A DNA stretch of 64,000 nt from Flavobacterium sp. LHD-80 (GTDB lineage: Bacteria; Bacteroidota; Bacteroidia; Flavobacteriales; Flavobacteriaceae). The position numbers were made by a program, and so were the translations under genes. The DNA lies in the NCBI RefSeq assembly GCF_030929605.1, contig NZ_JAVFVS010000002.1, positions 1-64,000 on the forward strand, given 5' to 3'. Shown here piece by piece: positions 55,568 to 64,000 of the stretch. The notes under the pieces are model-generated. The model had not been told where the DNA came from, searched no databases, and was given only the letters and a program-made list of their open reading frames with translations. Position 1 is the stretch's first letter; the number at the start of each line of letters is the position of its first letter.

Positions 55568-55957
55568 CTAAACTTTACTTTTAAGCGCCTCAGCATCAAT
55601 ATCGCTATGCGAAACATCGTAAACGGCTTTTCCGTTTTTGATTAAGATTAATTGTGGTGATTCATGATAAACATCAAATCGGTTTGCAATTTCGTTTGAA
55701 ATATCTCTATGCGCTATTAAATCTAAAAAATAGGCATCAACAACTTCTTCAAGATCAAATTCTCTTTCAAATTGTTTCAAAGCCATTCGGCTGATACTGC
55801 ATCTTGTACTGTGTTTAAAAATAACAACTGGCTTTTCGTTAGAAATCGCTTCAATTTCCATTAACTGAAGAATATCTGTTAATTCTGTCCAGTTTATTTT
55901 GCTTTTTGGAGCTTCTGAGTTCTCTGAACTTCCGAAGATTGAATTAAAAAAACTCAT
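55568..55957 (-). CDS. ytxJ: Monothiol bacilliredoxin, YtxJ/BrxC family
   Basis: A 129-aa thioredoxin-fold protein with active-site Cys53 in HSTRCSISRMAL (YtxJ-type TCPIS-like motif) and a cis-Pro region HESPQLILIKNG. Related proteins remove bacillithiol from proteins after oxidative stress. Its presence suggests the cell makes bacillithiol; biosynthesis genes are not in the window. Cytoplasmic, single gene. Confidence 0.9.
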   Translation of the reverse strand: MSFFNSIFGSSENSEAPKSKINWTELTDILQLMEIEAISNEKPVVIFKHSTRCSISRMALKQFEREFDLEEVVDAYFLDLIAHRDISNEIANRFDVYHESPQLILIKNGKAVYDVSHSDIDAEALKSKV

Positions 55958-56162
55958 ATTTGGCTTATTTTATGACTTTTTGACAGCTAAATCTGATAAA
56001 AATCATGATTTTTAAGTCATTTTGTCTTTGTTTTTACTATGGAATATAATTTGTCTATTCGAATACAAAGTTAGATTATTTGAGTTAAAAATTTAGCTCT
56101 ATAAATCGTAACTTTAATCATATTGAATATCAAACAAATAAAATCAATCAAATCGAAAAAAT

Positions 56163-58760
56163 ATGAATATTAACAAATTTACTATTAAATCGCAGGAAGC
56201 CATTCAGTTGTCGCAGCAATTAGCGCAACGAAATGGCCAGCAGCAAATTGAAAATGAACACATTTTCAAAGCAATATTTGAAGTTGATGAAAACGTAGCG
56301 CCATTTATTCTGAAAAAATTGAATGTAAATGTGCCATTGTTTTTGCAAATTTTAGACAGTACAATTCAGAGTTTTCCAAAAGTTTCGGGAGGTGATATTA
56401 TGCTTTCCAGAGACGCGAACAAAGCTTTGAACGAAGCTGAAATAATAGCACAAAAAATGAACGACGAATACGTTTCGATCGAGCATTTAATTCTAGCTAT
56501 TTTTGACTCAAAAAGTAAAGTTTCTCAAATCTTAAAAGATCAAGGCGTTACTGGAAAGGGGCTTAAAGCGGCTATAGAAGAATTACGTAAAGGCGAAAGA
56601 GTAACGTCAGCTTCTGCCGAAGAAACGTATAATTCACTAAATAAATACGCTAAAAACTTAAATGAATTAGCAAGAACAGGAAAGTTAGATCCAGTTATTG
56701 GTCGTGATGAAGAAATTCGACGAGTATTGCAGATTCTGACTCGTAGAACTAAAAATAATCCAATGTTAATTGGTGAGCCTGGAGTTGGTAAAACGGCAAT
56801 TGCAGAAGGTTTAGCGCACAGAATTGTAGATGGAGACGTTCCAGAAAACTTAAAAGATAAAATCGTTTTCTCTCTAGATATGGGAGCTTTGATTGCCGGA
56901 GCCAAATATAAAGGAGAATTTGAAGAACGTTTAAAATCGGTTGTAAAGGAAGTTACCGCTGCAGACGGAGATATCGTTTTGTTTATCGATGAAATTCATA
57001 CGCTTGTAGGAGCGGGTGGAGGTGAAGGCGCAATGGATGCCGCGAATATCTTGAAACCAGCTTTGGCTCGTGGTGAGTTAAGAGCAATTGGAGCAACGAC
57101 TTTGGATGAATATCAAAAGTATTTTGAAAAAGATAAAGCGCTTGAAAGACGTTTTCAAAAGGTTTTAATCGACGAACCTGATACAGAAAGTGCAATTTCA
57201 ATCTTGCGTGGAATCAAAGAGAAATACGAAACGCATCATAAAGTTCAAATTAAAGACGAAGCGATTATTGCGGCTGTAGAACTTTCACAACGTTATATTA
57301 CAAATCGTTTCTTGCCAGATAAAGCGATTGACTTAATGGACGAAGCAGCTTCTAAACTGCGTATGGAAATCAATTCAAAACCTGAAGAATTAGATGTTTT
57401 GGATCGTAAAATCATGCAATTGGAAATCGAGATTGAAGCTATTAAACGTGAGAAAGAAGAAAGCAAGCTGAAGATTTTAGGAATGGAATTGGCCAATCTT
57501 AAAGAAGAGCGAAACGAAATTTATGCAAAATGGAAACAGGAAAAAGATATCGTTGACGGAATTCAGGCTGTAAAACACGAAATAGAAGACTTTAAATACG
57601 AAGCAGAACGTGCAGAACGTGACGGCGATTACGGAAAAGTAGCTGAAATCCGTTACGGAAAAATTAAAGAAGCACAGGAACGCCAAGAAACATTGCAGAA
57701 ACAACTGTTAGAATTCCAATCGGGTAATTCTTTAATCAAAGAAGAAGTTACCAGAGAAGACATTGCAGAAGTTGTAGCAAAATGGACAGGAATTCCGGTA
57801 ATGAAAATGCTTCAGACGGAAAGAGAAAAACTATTGCATTTAGAAGATGAATTGCACAAACGCGTAGTGGGTCAGGAAGAAGCTATAGAAGCCGTAAGTG
57901 ATGCTGTACGCAGAAGCCGTGCCGGTTTGCAGGATATGAAAAAACCTGTTGGATCGTTCTTATTCTTAGGAACAACAGGAGTTGGTAAAACGGAGTTGGC
58001 AAAGGCTTTGGCAGAATATCTTTTTGATGACGAAAATGCCATGACGCGTATTGATATGAGTGAGTACCAAGAACGCCACAGTGTGAGCCGTTTGGTTGGT
58101 GCACCTCCAGGATATGTAGGTTATGATGAAGGAGGTCAGTTGACCGAAGCCGTTCGCAGAAAACCTTATTCTGTTGTACTTTTAGATGAGATCGAAAAAG
58201 CGCATCCAGATACCTTCAATATTTTATTGCAGGTTTTAGATGAAGGACGATTAACAGATAACAAAGGTCGTCTGGCTGATTTCAGAAATACGATTATTAT
58301 TATGACCTCAAATATGGGAAGTAACATTATTCAGGAGAAATTTGAAAATCTAAAAGGCGGAGTAGAAGCAGCGACAGAAGCCGCTAAAAACGAAGTTCTA
58401 GGATTGTTAAAACAAACAGTTCGACCTGAGTTTATCAATCGTATCGACGAAATTGTAATGTTTACACCGCTTACAGTTGAGAATATTTCAAGAATCGTAA
58501 GTTTGCAGTTAAAAAGCGTTACCAAAATGCTAGCGTTGCAAGGCATTACAATGGACGCAACTCCAGAAGCTATTGCTTACTTGGCAGACAAAGGTTACGA
58601 TCCTCATTTTGGAGCAAGACCTGTGAAACGTGTGGTTCAGCGAGAAGTGTTGAATCAATTGTCAAAAGAAATTTTGGCAGGAAATATAACAACAGACAGC
58701 ATCATTTTATTAGATGCTTTCGATGGCAATTTGGTCTTTAGAAACCAGACAGCTAAATAA
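56163..58760 (+). CDS. clpB: ATP-dependent disaggregase ClpB
   Basis: An 865-aa Hsp100 chaperone. Clp N-domain (about 1-145), first AAA+ domain with [11 protein letters not shown] and Walker B, long middle coiled-coil domain (about 400-520) typical of ClpB, second AAA+ domain with [11 protein letters not shown] and [24 protein letters not shown] loop ([13 protein letters not shown]). It reactivates aggregated proteins with DnaK. No CIRCE or other heat-shock operator is recognisable upstream. Confidence 0.98.
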   Translation: MNINKFTIKSQEAIQLSQQLAQRNGQQQIENEHIFKAIFEVDENVAPFILKKLNVNVPLFLQILDSTIQSFPKVSGGDIMLSRDANKALNEAEIIAQKMNDEYVSIEHLILAIFDSKSKVSQILKDQGVTGKGLKAAIEELRKGERVTSASAEETYNSLNKYAKNLNELARTGKLDPVIGRDEEIRRVLQILTRRTKNNPMLIGEPGVGKTAIAEGLAHRIVDGDVPENLKDKIVFSLDMGALIAGAKYKGEFEERLKSVVKEVTAADGDIVLFIDEIHTLVGAGGGEGAMDAANILKPALARGELRAIGATTLDEYQKYFEKDKALERRFQKVLIDEPDTESAISILRGIKEKYETHHKVQIKDEAIIAAVELSQRYITNRFLPDKAIDLMDEAASKLRMEINSKPEELDVLDRKIMQLEIEIEAIKREKEESKLKILGMELANLKEERNEIYAKWKQEKDIVDGIQAVKHEIEDFKYEAERAERDGDYGKVAEIRYGKIKEAQERQETLQKQLLEFQSGNSLIKEEVTREDIAEVVAKWTGIPVMKMLQTEREKLLHLEDELHKRVVGQEEAIEAVSDAVRRSRAGLQDMKKPVGSFLFLGTTGVGKTELAKALAEYLFDDENAMTRIDMSEYQERHSVSRLVGAPPGYVGYDEGGQLTEAVRRKPYSVVLLDEIEKAHPDTFNILLQVLDEGRLTDNKGRLADFRNTIIIMTSNMGSNIIQEKFENLKGGVEAATEAAKNEVLGLLKQTVRPEFINRIDEIVMFTPLTVENISRIVSLQLKSVTKMLALQGITMDATPEAIAYLADKGYDPHFGARPVKRVVQREVLNQLSKEILAGNITTDSIILLDAFDGNLVFRNQTAK

Positions 58761-58779
58761 CTTTTTTATGCTACTCCTA

Positions 58780-58816
58780 AAAAGGCATCAGTTTTTTACT
58801 GATGCCTTTTTTTTTT
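58780..58816 (+). terminator. clpB terminator
   Basis: AAAAGGCATCAGT/ACTGATGCCTTTT stem with a short T loop, followed by a long T run. Confidence 0.88.
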
Positions 58817-58839
58817 AGATTTTTGTTTTTTTAATACTA

Positions 58840-58867
58840 TTTTACTGTAGTAAAAATTATATATTTG
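58840..58867 (+). promoter_or_regulatory. Promoter with palindromic operator of the T9SS/LRR operon
   Basis: TATATTTG at 58860-58867 is preceded by a dyad TTTTACT-GT-AGTAAAA at 58840-58855, which covers the spacer. The start codon is 23 bp after the -7 box. The arrangement matches a repressor site. Confidence 0.5.
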
Positions 58868-58890
58868 GAGTAAACTATTAAATCATTTAT

Positions 58891-59382
58891 ATGAAAAGAA
58901 GCCAAAGAAAATTTTTAAAATTGATTATTGTGACCATTTTATTTACTGCTAATTTATACGCACAAGAAAGTATTGTTGTTGCCGGTGGTAAGGGCACAGG
59001 AATTGGTGGAGCCTCAAGTTATTCGGTGGGACAGATTGCTGCTATACAATTAAAAGGTAGTGGTGGGTCTGCTCAAGAAGGTATTCAGCAAGCTTATGAA
59101 ATCGCGACTTTAGGAAATGATGAGTTCGATGAAATTAGTTTAGTTATGACTGCTTTTCCTAATCCGGTTGTTGATGAACTAAACCTTATTGTACTAAATA
59201 ATAAATTTGATGACTTGTCTTATGATTTATTTGATATAAACGGAAGAGTAATATCAGAAAACAATAATATAAGCGCATCCGAAACAAAAGTTTCAATGCA
59301 GGGATTAGTAAAAGGAGTTTATTTTCTCGCAATAAATAACAATTCGAAAAAGATAAAAACATTTAAAATTATTAAAAAATAA
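58891..59382 (+). CDS. Small T9SS type A sorting-domain protein
   Basis: A 163-aa secreted protein with a signal peptide (cleavage near LYAQES). A short segment VAGGKGTGIGGASSYSVGQ with the GIQQAYE motif follows, as often seen in Bacteroidetes surface proteins. The type A sorting domain (about 90-163; TAFPNPVVDELNLIV, then GVYFLAI and KTFKIIKK) is over half the protein. The cargo part is tiny, so it may be a small cell-surface tag protein. First gene of an operon with the LRR-like protein 23 bp downstream. Confidence 0.85.
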   Translation: MKRSQRKFLKLIIVTILFTANLYAQESIVVAGGKGTGIGGASSYSVGQIAAIQLKGSGGSAQEGIQQAYEIATLGNDEFDEISLVMTAFPNPVVDELNLIVLNNKFDDLSYDLFDINGRVISENNNISASETKVSMQGLVKGVYFLAINNNSKKIKTFKIIKK

Positions 59383-59405
59383 AATCAAAAACAGTAGAAA
59401 TATAT

Positions 59406-60440
59406 ATGAAAAAAATTACTCTCGTATTACTATTATTAAGTTCTTTTACAATTTTATTTGCACAAGCTCCACAAAAAATGAGTTATCAGTCTGTGATTCG
59501 TAAAACAGATGGAACATTGCTAGCAAATACTTTAGTTGGCATTAAAACTAGTATTTTATTAGGTTCAGCAACAGGAACCGCTTCTTACACAGAAACTCAA
59601 ACTACAACAACAAACGCCAATGGATTGGCAACAATAGAAATTGGAGGAGGAACTCCAGTTGTAGGTACATTTTCGGGAATTAACTGGGGGGCAGGATCAC
59701 ATTTTGTAAAAACAGAAATTGATCCAGCCGGAGGAACTAATTACACGATTAGTGGTACAAGCCAGCTCTTAAGTGTCCCTTATGCTTTGTATGCGGGAAG
59801 CAGTGCAAGTAAAGGAAAAACAACTATAATCATTACCGGTGATATAACGGATGCTGAGGCCGCTGCACAAATACAATCTGAGTTTGGACCTTACACAGAA
59901 AATATTTATATTATGGGTACAACAAATCTGACTACTATTGATTTGAGTATGGCAAAAAAAATTATAGACCTCAATGTAAGTGATAATTTAAAATTGACAA
60001 CTATAAATTTTAGTAATCTCAGCGAAATTTATAAGGATTTAAAAATAATGGGAAATGAAAAATTAGGTTCAGTTTTGTTTCCTGTTTTGAAAATAAGCTA
60101 TTCAGGTGATACAAATATTTCAAGAAATTCTTCTTTAACATCTATTTCTTTTCCTTTGCTAGCAAAATCAATAGAACTTTATTTTACAAACAATCCTGTT
60201 CTTACTTCTATAGATGTACCTTTATTGACTTTTGTTAATAATAATGAGGGCGTTACTTTTAGAAATAATGCTCTTTCCAGTACTCAAATTAATTTAATTT
60301 TAAGCAGATTAAAAAATTTAACTTCTAAAGGAAATTATATCCAATTAGACAGGCAAACTCCGGCAGCTCCTCCTACAGGCCAAGGAATTGCGGATAAAGC
60401 ATTTTTGATAAACAGGGGAGATATTCTAACAACAGATTAA
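59406..60440 (+). CDS. Exported protein with tail-fibre-like N-terminus and LRR-like C-terminus
   Basis: A 344-aa protein with a signal peptide (cleavage near LFAQAP). The N-terminal ~140 residues match a segment common in Bacteroidetes surface fibres (MSYQSVIRKTDGTLLANT, then TNANGLATIEIGGG, closing with LSVPYALYAG). Residues about 150-310 are LRR/BspA-like repeats (TTIDLSMAKKI, LTTINFSNLSEI, LTSISFPLLAKSI, LTSIDVPLLTFV) of about 21-24 residues. There is no sorting domain, so the upstream T9SS protein may be a partner. Function unknown; surface recognition is a guess from the fold. Confidence 0.75.
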   Translation: MKKITLVLLLLSSFTILFAQAPQKMSYQSVIRKTDGTLLANTLVGIKTSILLGSATGTASYTETQTTTTNANGLATIEIGGGTPVVGTFSGINWGAGSHFVKTEIDPAGGTNYTISGTSQLLSVPYALYAGSSASKGKTTIIITGDITDAEAAAQIQSEFGPYTENIYIMGTTNLTTIDLSMAKKIIDLNVSDNLKLTTINFSNLSEIYKDLKIMGNEKLGSVLFPVLKISYSGDTNISRNSSLTSISFPLLAKSIELYFTNNPVLTSIDVPLLTFVNNNEGVTFRNNALSSTQINLILSRLKNLTSKGNYIQLDRQTPAAPPTGQGIADKAFLINRGDILTTD

Positions 60441-60468
60441 TTTGTAGAAAATATTTTTAGATGTATTG

Positions 60469-60499
60469 AAACATCAGTCAAAAGGCTGGTGTTTTTTTT
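60469..60499 (+). terminator. Terminator after the LRR-like gene
   Basis: AAACATCAG/CTGGTGTTT (G-T pair) stem and an eight-T run. Confidence 0.8.
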
Positions 60500-60609
60500 A
60501 CCGTGAATTCTGAAACTTTTAATCTAATTCATATAACATAATATTTTCAAAAAAGATCCAATTTTAAATAAATAAAAAACAGCAAATTATTAATTAAAAT
60601 TAAAAAATC

Positions 60610-60729
60610 ATGAATAATATTTTTAGAGGATTGTTAGCAGGTTATGGCGCAAAAAAATTAGGCGGAGGCTGTTTCAGTACAATACTAATTTTTGTAATAA
60701 TTTGGGTTTTATTAGGTCAATGCCATTAG
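60610..60729 (+). CDS. 39-aa glycine-rich single-span membrane microprotein
   Basis: A short ORF: MNNIFRGLLAGYGAKKLGGG, then a hydrophobic segment FSTILIFVIIWVLLG and end QCH. The Gly-rich, positively charged start followed by one membrane helix is typical of small membrane proteins. It sits alone between a terminator and the DUF808 gene 81 bp downstream. Confidence 0.6.
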   Translation: MNNIFRGLLAGYGAKKLGGGCFSTILIFVIIWVLLGQCH

Positions 60730-60810
60730 AATTAAATCTAATTTTCAGCTAAGAAATTAAGAGAAAAAGTGTTAGATTCGCACAACTAAAATTTAAAAAG
60801 AATAAACAGA

Positions 60811-61695
60811 ATGGCATCAGGTTTCTTTGTACTATTGGATGATATCGCAGCAATTATGGATGATGTTGCAGTAATGAGTAAAGTTGCAGCAAAAAAAACA
60901 GCTGGAATTTTAGGAGACGATTTGGCTGTAAATGCCGAAAAAGCTTCTGGATTTGCATCTTCTAGAGAACTTCCTGTACTTTGGGCAATCAGCAAAGGAT
61001 CGCTTTTGAACAAAATCATTATTTTGCCAATTGCGTTTTTATTAAGTGCTTTTTTGCCAGTAGCTATTATTGTAATTCTGGTTTTGGGTGGACTTTTCTT
61101 AGCATATGAAGGTGCTGAAAAAATTTACGAGTTTATTTTCCCTCATTCACACGAAGAATCAGAAGGAATTACAGAAGAAACTTTTACTGAAGAGCAAATT
61201 TTAGAAGCCGAAAAAGGCAAAATAAAATCTGCAATTGTAACCGATTTTATTTTATCTGTCGAGATTGTCATCATTGCATTAGGAACTGTCATCGATGAAC
61301 CATTAACGCAACAAATAATTGTTACTTCAATAATCGCAATAATTGCTACAATAGGAGTTTACGGAATTGTAGCGCTTATTGTTAGAATGGATGAAGCAGG
61401 TTATAAGCTCATAAAATATAGTAAAAGCGAAAAAAGTCCATCAAGATTGATTGGGAATTTATTGGTAAAAGCGTTACCGTTAGTTATAAAAGCGTTAACT
61501 GTAATTGGTACAATTGCGTTGCTTTTAGTAGCTGGAGGGATATTTGTGCATTATATTCCATTTTTTCACCATTTGTCCGAAGAAATTAAAATTCCTGCAA
61601 TTATCAAAGAGTTTGTAGTAGGATTAGCTCTTGGATTAATTGTGTTAATTTTTGTAAACCTTTTCAAAAAGCTTTTTAAAAAGAAAACAGCGTAA
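60811..61695 (+). CDS. DUF808 family membrane protein
   Basis: A 294-aa protein of the DUF808/YedI family. N-terminal MASGFFVLLDDIAAIMDDVAVMSK (over two short lines) is the hallmark, followed by KTAGILGDDLAVNAEKASG. About seven membrane helices come after residue 65. The family is a conserved inner-membrane protein of unknown function. Its C-terminus is basic (KLFKKKTA). Confidence 0.9.
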   Translation: MASGFFVLLDDIAAIMDDVAVMSKVAAKKTAGILGDDLAVNAEKASGFASSRELPVLWAISKGSLLNKIIILPIAFLLSAFLPVAIIVILVLGGLFLAYEGAEKIYEFIFPHSHEESEGITEETFTEEQILEAEKGKIKSAIVTDFILSVEIVIIALGTVIDEPLTQQIIVTSIIAIIATIGVYGIVALIVRMDEAGYKLIKYSKSEKSPSRLIGNLLVKALPLVIKALTVIGTIALLLVAGGIFVHYIPFFHHLSEEIKIPAIIKEFVVGLALGLIVLIFVNLFKKLFKKKTA

Positions 61696-61720
61696 TATAA
61701 AATCGAAATAGATATCAAAA

Positions 61721-61751
61721 AAAACATCAGTTCACGCTGGTGTTTTTTTTG
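61721..61751 (+). terminator. Terminator of the DUF808 gene
   Basis: AAAACATCAG/CTGGTGTTTT with a 6-nt loop and a T run, very similar to the one at 60469. Confidence 0.85.
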
Positions 61752-61779
61752 TTTTAGGAGCAGAGGAATTCATTTTCAA

Positions 61780-61862
61780 AAGAAGTTTAGTCCCGTTATC
61801 CGCTGTATCTTTTCCCCGCTAAAGAAGCGGGAAAAAGGATGCCGCTTCTACCGGGGCTATGC
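61780..61862 (-). repeat. Dispersed intergenic repeat copy with internal hairpin
   Basis: Read on the minus strand it starts TAGCCCCGGTAGAAGCGG and contains CCCGCT/AGCGGG (stem at 61815-61831) and a GATACAGCGGATAACGGG end. The GC content is higher than the surroundings. It resembles a common flavobacterial intergenic element and the diverged copy at 25805-25905. The rest of the 340-bp gap (61751-62036) has no gene. Confidence 0.6.
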
Positions 61863-62036
61863 GAGAAATTTAAATTTTCATAAGAAATATTGGTATTTTT
61901 TAAAAATATTTTCACCGAATAAGCTTTTGATTTACAATTGTTTGAGATTTTAATAAAACTTTTTAACATTTTGCCAAAGCAACCTTTGCAACTATGCCAC
62001 ATCTTCATAGTAATTAACAATTAATTATTATTTTAT

Positions 62037-62447
62037 ATGAAAAGGTTTAGATTAAAATCAGTTTTAGTAGTATTATTTTTATCAACTGTATTAATTTCAT
62101 GCAGCAATGACGATGACAAGGCAGAAACAACAGTCAAAACAAAAACAGCATTTGTAACTGAAATTAAAGGTCCAGCAACTGGAAAAGTAAATGACGAATT
62201 GAGTTACGATGTAACTTTTACAGTAGAGAACGCTTGTGGCGAATTTGATAAAATTGCTGAAACTACAATTGGTGAAGCAAAAGGATTGCAAGTAATTGCA
62301 AAATACCCATCAGAAGTTTGTACGCAGCAAATTCCAGATCCTAAAAAGACAGTTTACAAATTCAAAGCAACTGCAAAAGGAACTGTTGAAATCAAATTCA
62401 GAAAATCAGAAACTGAATTCTTGACTCAAAAGGTAGTAATCGAATAA
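62037..62447 (+). CDS. Small lipoprotein of unknown function
   Basis: A 136-aa lipoprotein (lipobox LISCSN, Cys22) with an acidic NDDDKAE linker, a common sorting feature for surface lipoproteins in Bacteroidetes. An Ig-like beta domain follows (GPATGKVNDELSYDVTFTVEN, two conserved Cys at ENACGEF and SEVCTQQ). No enzymatic motif. Monocistronic. Confidence 0.78.
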   Translation: MKRFRLKSVLVVLFLSTVLISCSNDDDKAETTVKTKTAFVTEIKGPATGKVNDELSYDVTFTVENACGEFDKIAETTIGEAKGLQVIAKYPSEVCTQQIPDPKKTVYKFKATAKGTVEIKFRKSETEFLTQKVVIE

Positions 62448-62482
62448 GCAACCTTTCTTAGTTGATATTTTTTTAGGTTGAT

Positions 62483-62531
62483 AAGCCATTTTGCAAAAGT
62501 TTAATTTTAAACTGCTGTGAAATGGTTTTTT
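62483..62531 (+). terminator. Likely terminator of the small lipoprotein gene
   Basis: AAGCCATTT pairs with AAATGGTT around an inner AGTTTAATTTTAAACT palindrome, followed by TTTTTT. Confidence 0.6.
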
Positions 62532-62581
62532 AAATTTTGATATTGCAGAGTTTGTGGCATTGTTATATAAAAGTTATAGAC

Positions 62582-62612
62582 TTTGCCATTCCTTTAAAAA
62601 GTACTATTTTTG
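62582..62612 (+). promoter_or_regulatory. Consensus promoter of the N-carbamoylputrescine amidase gene
   Basis: TTTG at 62582-62585, a 19-bp spacer and TATTTTTG at 62605-62612. It excludes the in-frame TTG at 62610 as a start. Confidence 0.8.
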
Positions 62613-62630
62613 CACTCTAAATTTTATGTC

Positions 62631-63521
62631 ATGCCGAAAAGAAAATATAAAATATCAGTAATTCAGTTAAACTTGAATGATGTTGCTGAAAATAATCTTA
62701 AAAAATGCATCAGCTGGGTAAGAGATGCTGCAGGCTTAGGTGCTGAAGTTATCTTGCTTCCTGAATTATATAGCAGTCATTATTTCTGCCAAAGTGAAGA
62801 TGTAGATAATTTTGCATTAGCAGAACCATTATACAGTACTTCATTTATTGCTTTCAGCGAATTGGCAAAGGAATTAGGAGTTGTAATCATTGTTCCTTTC
62901 TTCGAAAAAAGAATGGCTGGAATCTACCATAACAGTGCTTATATCATCGATACAGATGGTACAGAAGCTGGTTTATATCGTAAAATGCACATTCCAGACG
63001 ATCCGCATTTTTATGAAAAATTCTATTTTACGCCAGGTGATTTAGGTTTTCAGGCAATCGAAACTAAAAAAGGAACTGTTGGAACTTTAATCTGCTGGGA
63101 TCAATGGTATCCAGAAGCTGCTCGTATTACAGCGCTTAAAGGAGCAGAAGTTTTATTCTATCCAACAGCAATTGGATGGCATCCAAAAGAAAAAGAGCAA
63201 TACGGAGAAAACCAATATGGAGCGTGGATGAATGTGATGAAAGGTCATGCAGTAGCAAATGGTGTTTTCGTTGCGGCGGCAAACCGAATTGGTCTTGAAA
63301 AATATCTTGAAGGAACTGAAGGAATTCAATTTTGGGGAGCTTCATTTATCGCTGGACCACAAGGAGAAATTTTAGCTCAAGCTTCACATGATAAAGAGGA
63401 AATCTTAATTGCTGAAGTTGATTTAGATCTTCAGGAAAATGTTCGTCAGAATTGGCCATTCTTTAGAGACAGAAGAATTGATGCTTTTGGAGATATTACA
63501 AAAAGAGCAATTGATAAATAA
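62631..63521 (+). CDS. aguB: N-carbamoylputrescine amidase (nitrilase family)
   Basis: A 296-aa C-N hydrolase. The catalytic triad is E45 (LLPELYSS), K118 (YRKMHIPDD) and C155 (LICWDQWYPEAAR). The DQWYPEAAR context and GAWMNVMKGHAVANG segment match AguB, which converts N-carbamoylputrescine to putrescine in the agmatine route. The usual partner aguA is not beside it; the next gene is an unrelated OmpA. Start at 62631 because the longer frame begins inside the promoter. Confidence 0.93.
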   Translation: MPKRKYKISVIQLNLNDVAENNLKKCISWVRDAAGLGAEVILLPELYSSHYFCQSEDVDNFALAEPLYSTSFIAFSELAKELGVVIIVPFFEKRMAGIYHNSAYIIDTDGTEAGLYRKMHIPDDPHFYEKFYFTPGDLGFQAIETKKGTVGTLICWDQWYPEAARITALKGAEVLFYPTAIGWHPKEKEQYGENQYGAWMNVMKGHAVANGVFVAAANRIGLEKYLEGTEGIQFWGASFIAGPQGEILAQASHDKEEILIAEVDLDLQENVRQNWPFFRDRRIDAFGDITKRAIDK

Positions 63522-63540
63522 TTAAATTTATCTTGATATA

Positions 63541-63577
63541 AAAAAAGGCGGTTTCAATATTTGAAACCGCCTTTTCT
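63541..63577. terminator. Bidirectional terminator
   Basis: AAAAGGCGGTTTCAA/TTGAAACCGCCTTTT, a 15-bp stem with a 3-nt loop, between convergent aguB and the OmpA gene. Confidence 0.9.
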
Positions 63578-63594
63578 GTTTTTATTTAGAATCC

Positions 63595-64000
63595 TTATTT
63601 CACTTGGAAAGTAACTCTTCTCACGATTTGACGCGCTTCTTTAGAGTTTTTGTTAACCGAAGTATCTTCTCCGTTAGCAATAACATTCAATCTTGAAGCA
63701 TCGATTCCAGCATTAGTTGCTACTTTTTTCACAGCTTCAGCTCTTTTTCTTGACAATTCAGTGTTGTAGTTTGAACTTCCAATTTCATCAGCATAACCAA
63801 TAATATCTGCTGATTTTCCAGGATTGTTTTTCAAATATTTCACTAAGAAATCAACTCCAGATAATGATGCATTTGTAGGCTTAGCCGAATTAAAGTCGAA
63901 GTAAACATTTACATAACCACCGTTGATTAATTCTTCAACAGTATTGTTTGTAAGAGTTCCACTTCCAGCACCTTTCTTTTCATAAGTTTTATCTAAGTAG
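63595..64000 (-). CDS. OmpA family protein, C-terminal part
   Basis: 134 residues are visible and the frame runs off the window end. They form an OmpA peptidoglycan-binding domain: VYFDFNSAKPTNASLSGVDF, then DIIGYADEIGSSNYNTELSRKRAEAVK (over two short pieces) and RVTFQVK at the end. Asp and Arg of the diaminopimelate site are in the GYAD and LSRKRAE motifs. Probably an outer-membrane OmpA porin or P60-like lipoprotein. Confidence 0.9.
   Translation of the reverse strand, partial: YLDKTYEKKGAGSGTLTNNTVEELINGGYVNVYFDFNSAKPTNASLSGVDFLVKYLKNNPGKSADIIGYADEIGSSNYNTELSRKRAEAVKKVATNAGIDASRLNVIANGEDTSVNKNSKEARQIVRRVTFQVK

Noticed and set aside
61796..62020. 74-aa minus-strand ORF
   Set aside because: It covers the dispersed repeat and low-complexity AT-rich DNA and has no recognisable protein features.

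Overview
The window looks like a piece of a Flavobacteriaceae chromosome, most probably Flavobacterium. The DNA is AT-rich. Many genes are preceded by the Bacteroidetes promoter TAnnTTTG (-7), often with TTTG about 19 bp upstream (-33). The gene content fits: type IX secretion (T9SS) adhesins and a PorP/SprF partner, FabV, an RPB6-like omega subunit, a bacillithiol-linked YtxJ, and an arginine pathway that uses N-acylated intermediates. I see no rRNA, tRNA, CRISPR array, phage or IS element.

Layout. 1-5.9 kb: 3' part of a giant repetitive T9SS type B adhesin, then its PorP/SprF-like partner and an OmpA/PD40 protein, followed by a possible small RNA. 6.1-11.1 kb: ligA, a membrane protein, and a 5'-nucleotidase split into two genes. 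11.1-17.2 kb: housekeeping genes dapA, bamD, rpoZ, coaBC, a DUF4835 gene and recN. 17.2-22.6 kb: fabV, a glycosyltransferase, coaE and an RprXY-like two-component pair. 22.6-31.4 kb (mostly minus strand): acyl-ACP thioesterase, envelope proteins, miaA, a potassium channel, an exonuclease/GIY-YIG fusion, yggS, a 3-hydroxyacyl-CoA dehydrogenase and a Gfo/Idh/MocA oxidoreductase. 31.5-40.2 kb: pcm, an XRE-Fic protein, smpB, outer-membrane proteins, a GNAT, an aldose-epimerase-like protein and an M1 peptidase. 40.4-51.6 kb: a complete arginine plus proline cluster (GNAT, argG, argC, argD, proA, proB, argF', argB, argE, argH) behind a long structured leader. 51.7-64 kb: a secreted pectate lyase, membrane proteins, ytxJ, clpB, a small T9SS/LRR operon, a DUF808 protein, a lipoprotein, an N-carbamoylputrescine amidase and the 3' end of an OmpA gene.

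How the genes work together. In the arginine cluster, glutamate would be N-acylated by the GNAT, converted by ArgB, ArgC and ArgD to N-acylornithine, carbamoylated by ArgF', deacylated by ArgE and finished by ArgG and ArgH; ProB and ProA divert glutamate to proline. The first three genes form a T9SS cargo and partner module.

The most unusual signal is a set of short word arrays in the gaps between genes. They are built from 7-bp or 8-bp units kept in strict phase, and many are arranged as inverted pairs that would fold into long hairpins. Each word family recurs at two or more loci, almost every wide gap of the arginine operon has one, and one array lies inside yggS. I do not know a named element class that matches. 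The second most interesting signal is the arginine leader: a promoter, a 28-codon ORF whose only two Arg codons are CGG, nested stems and a repeated dyad.
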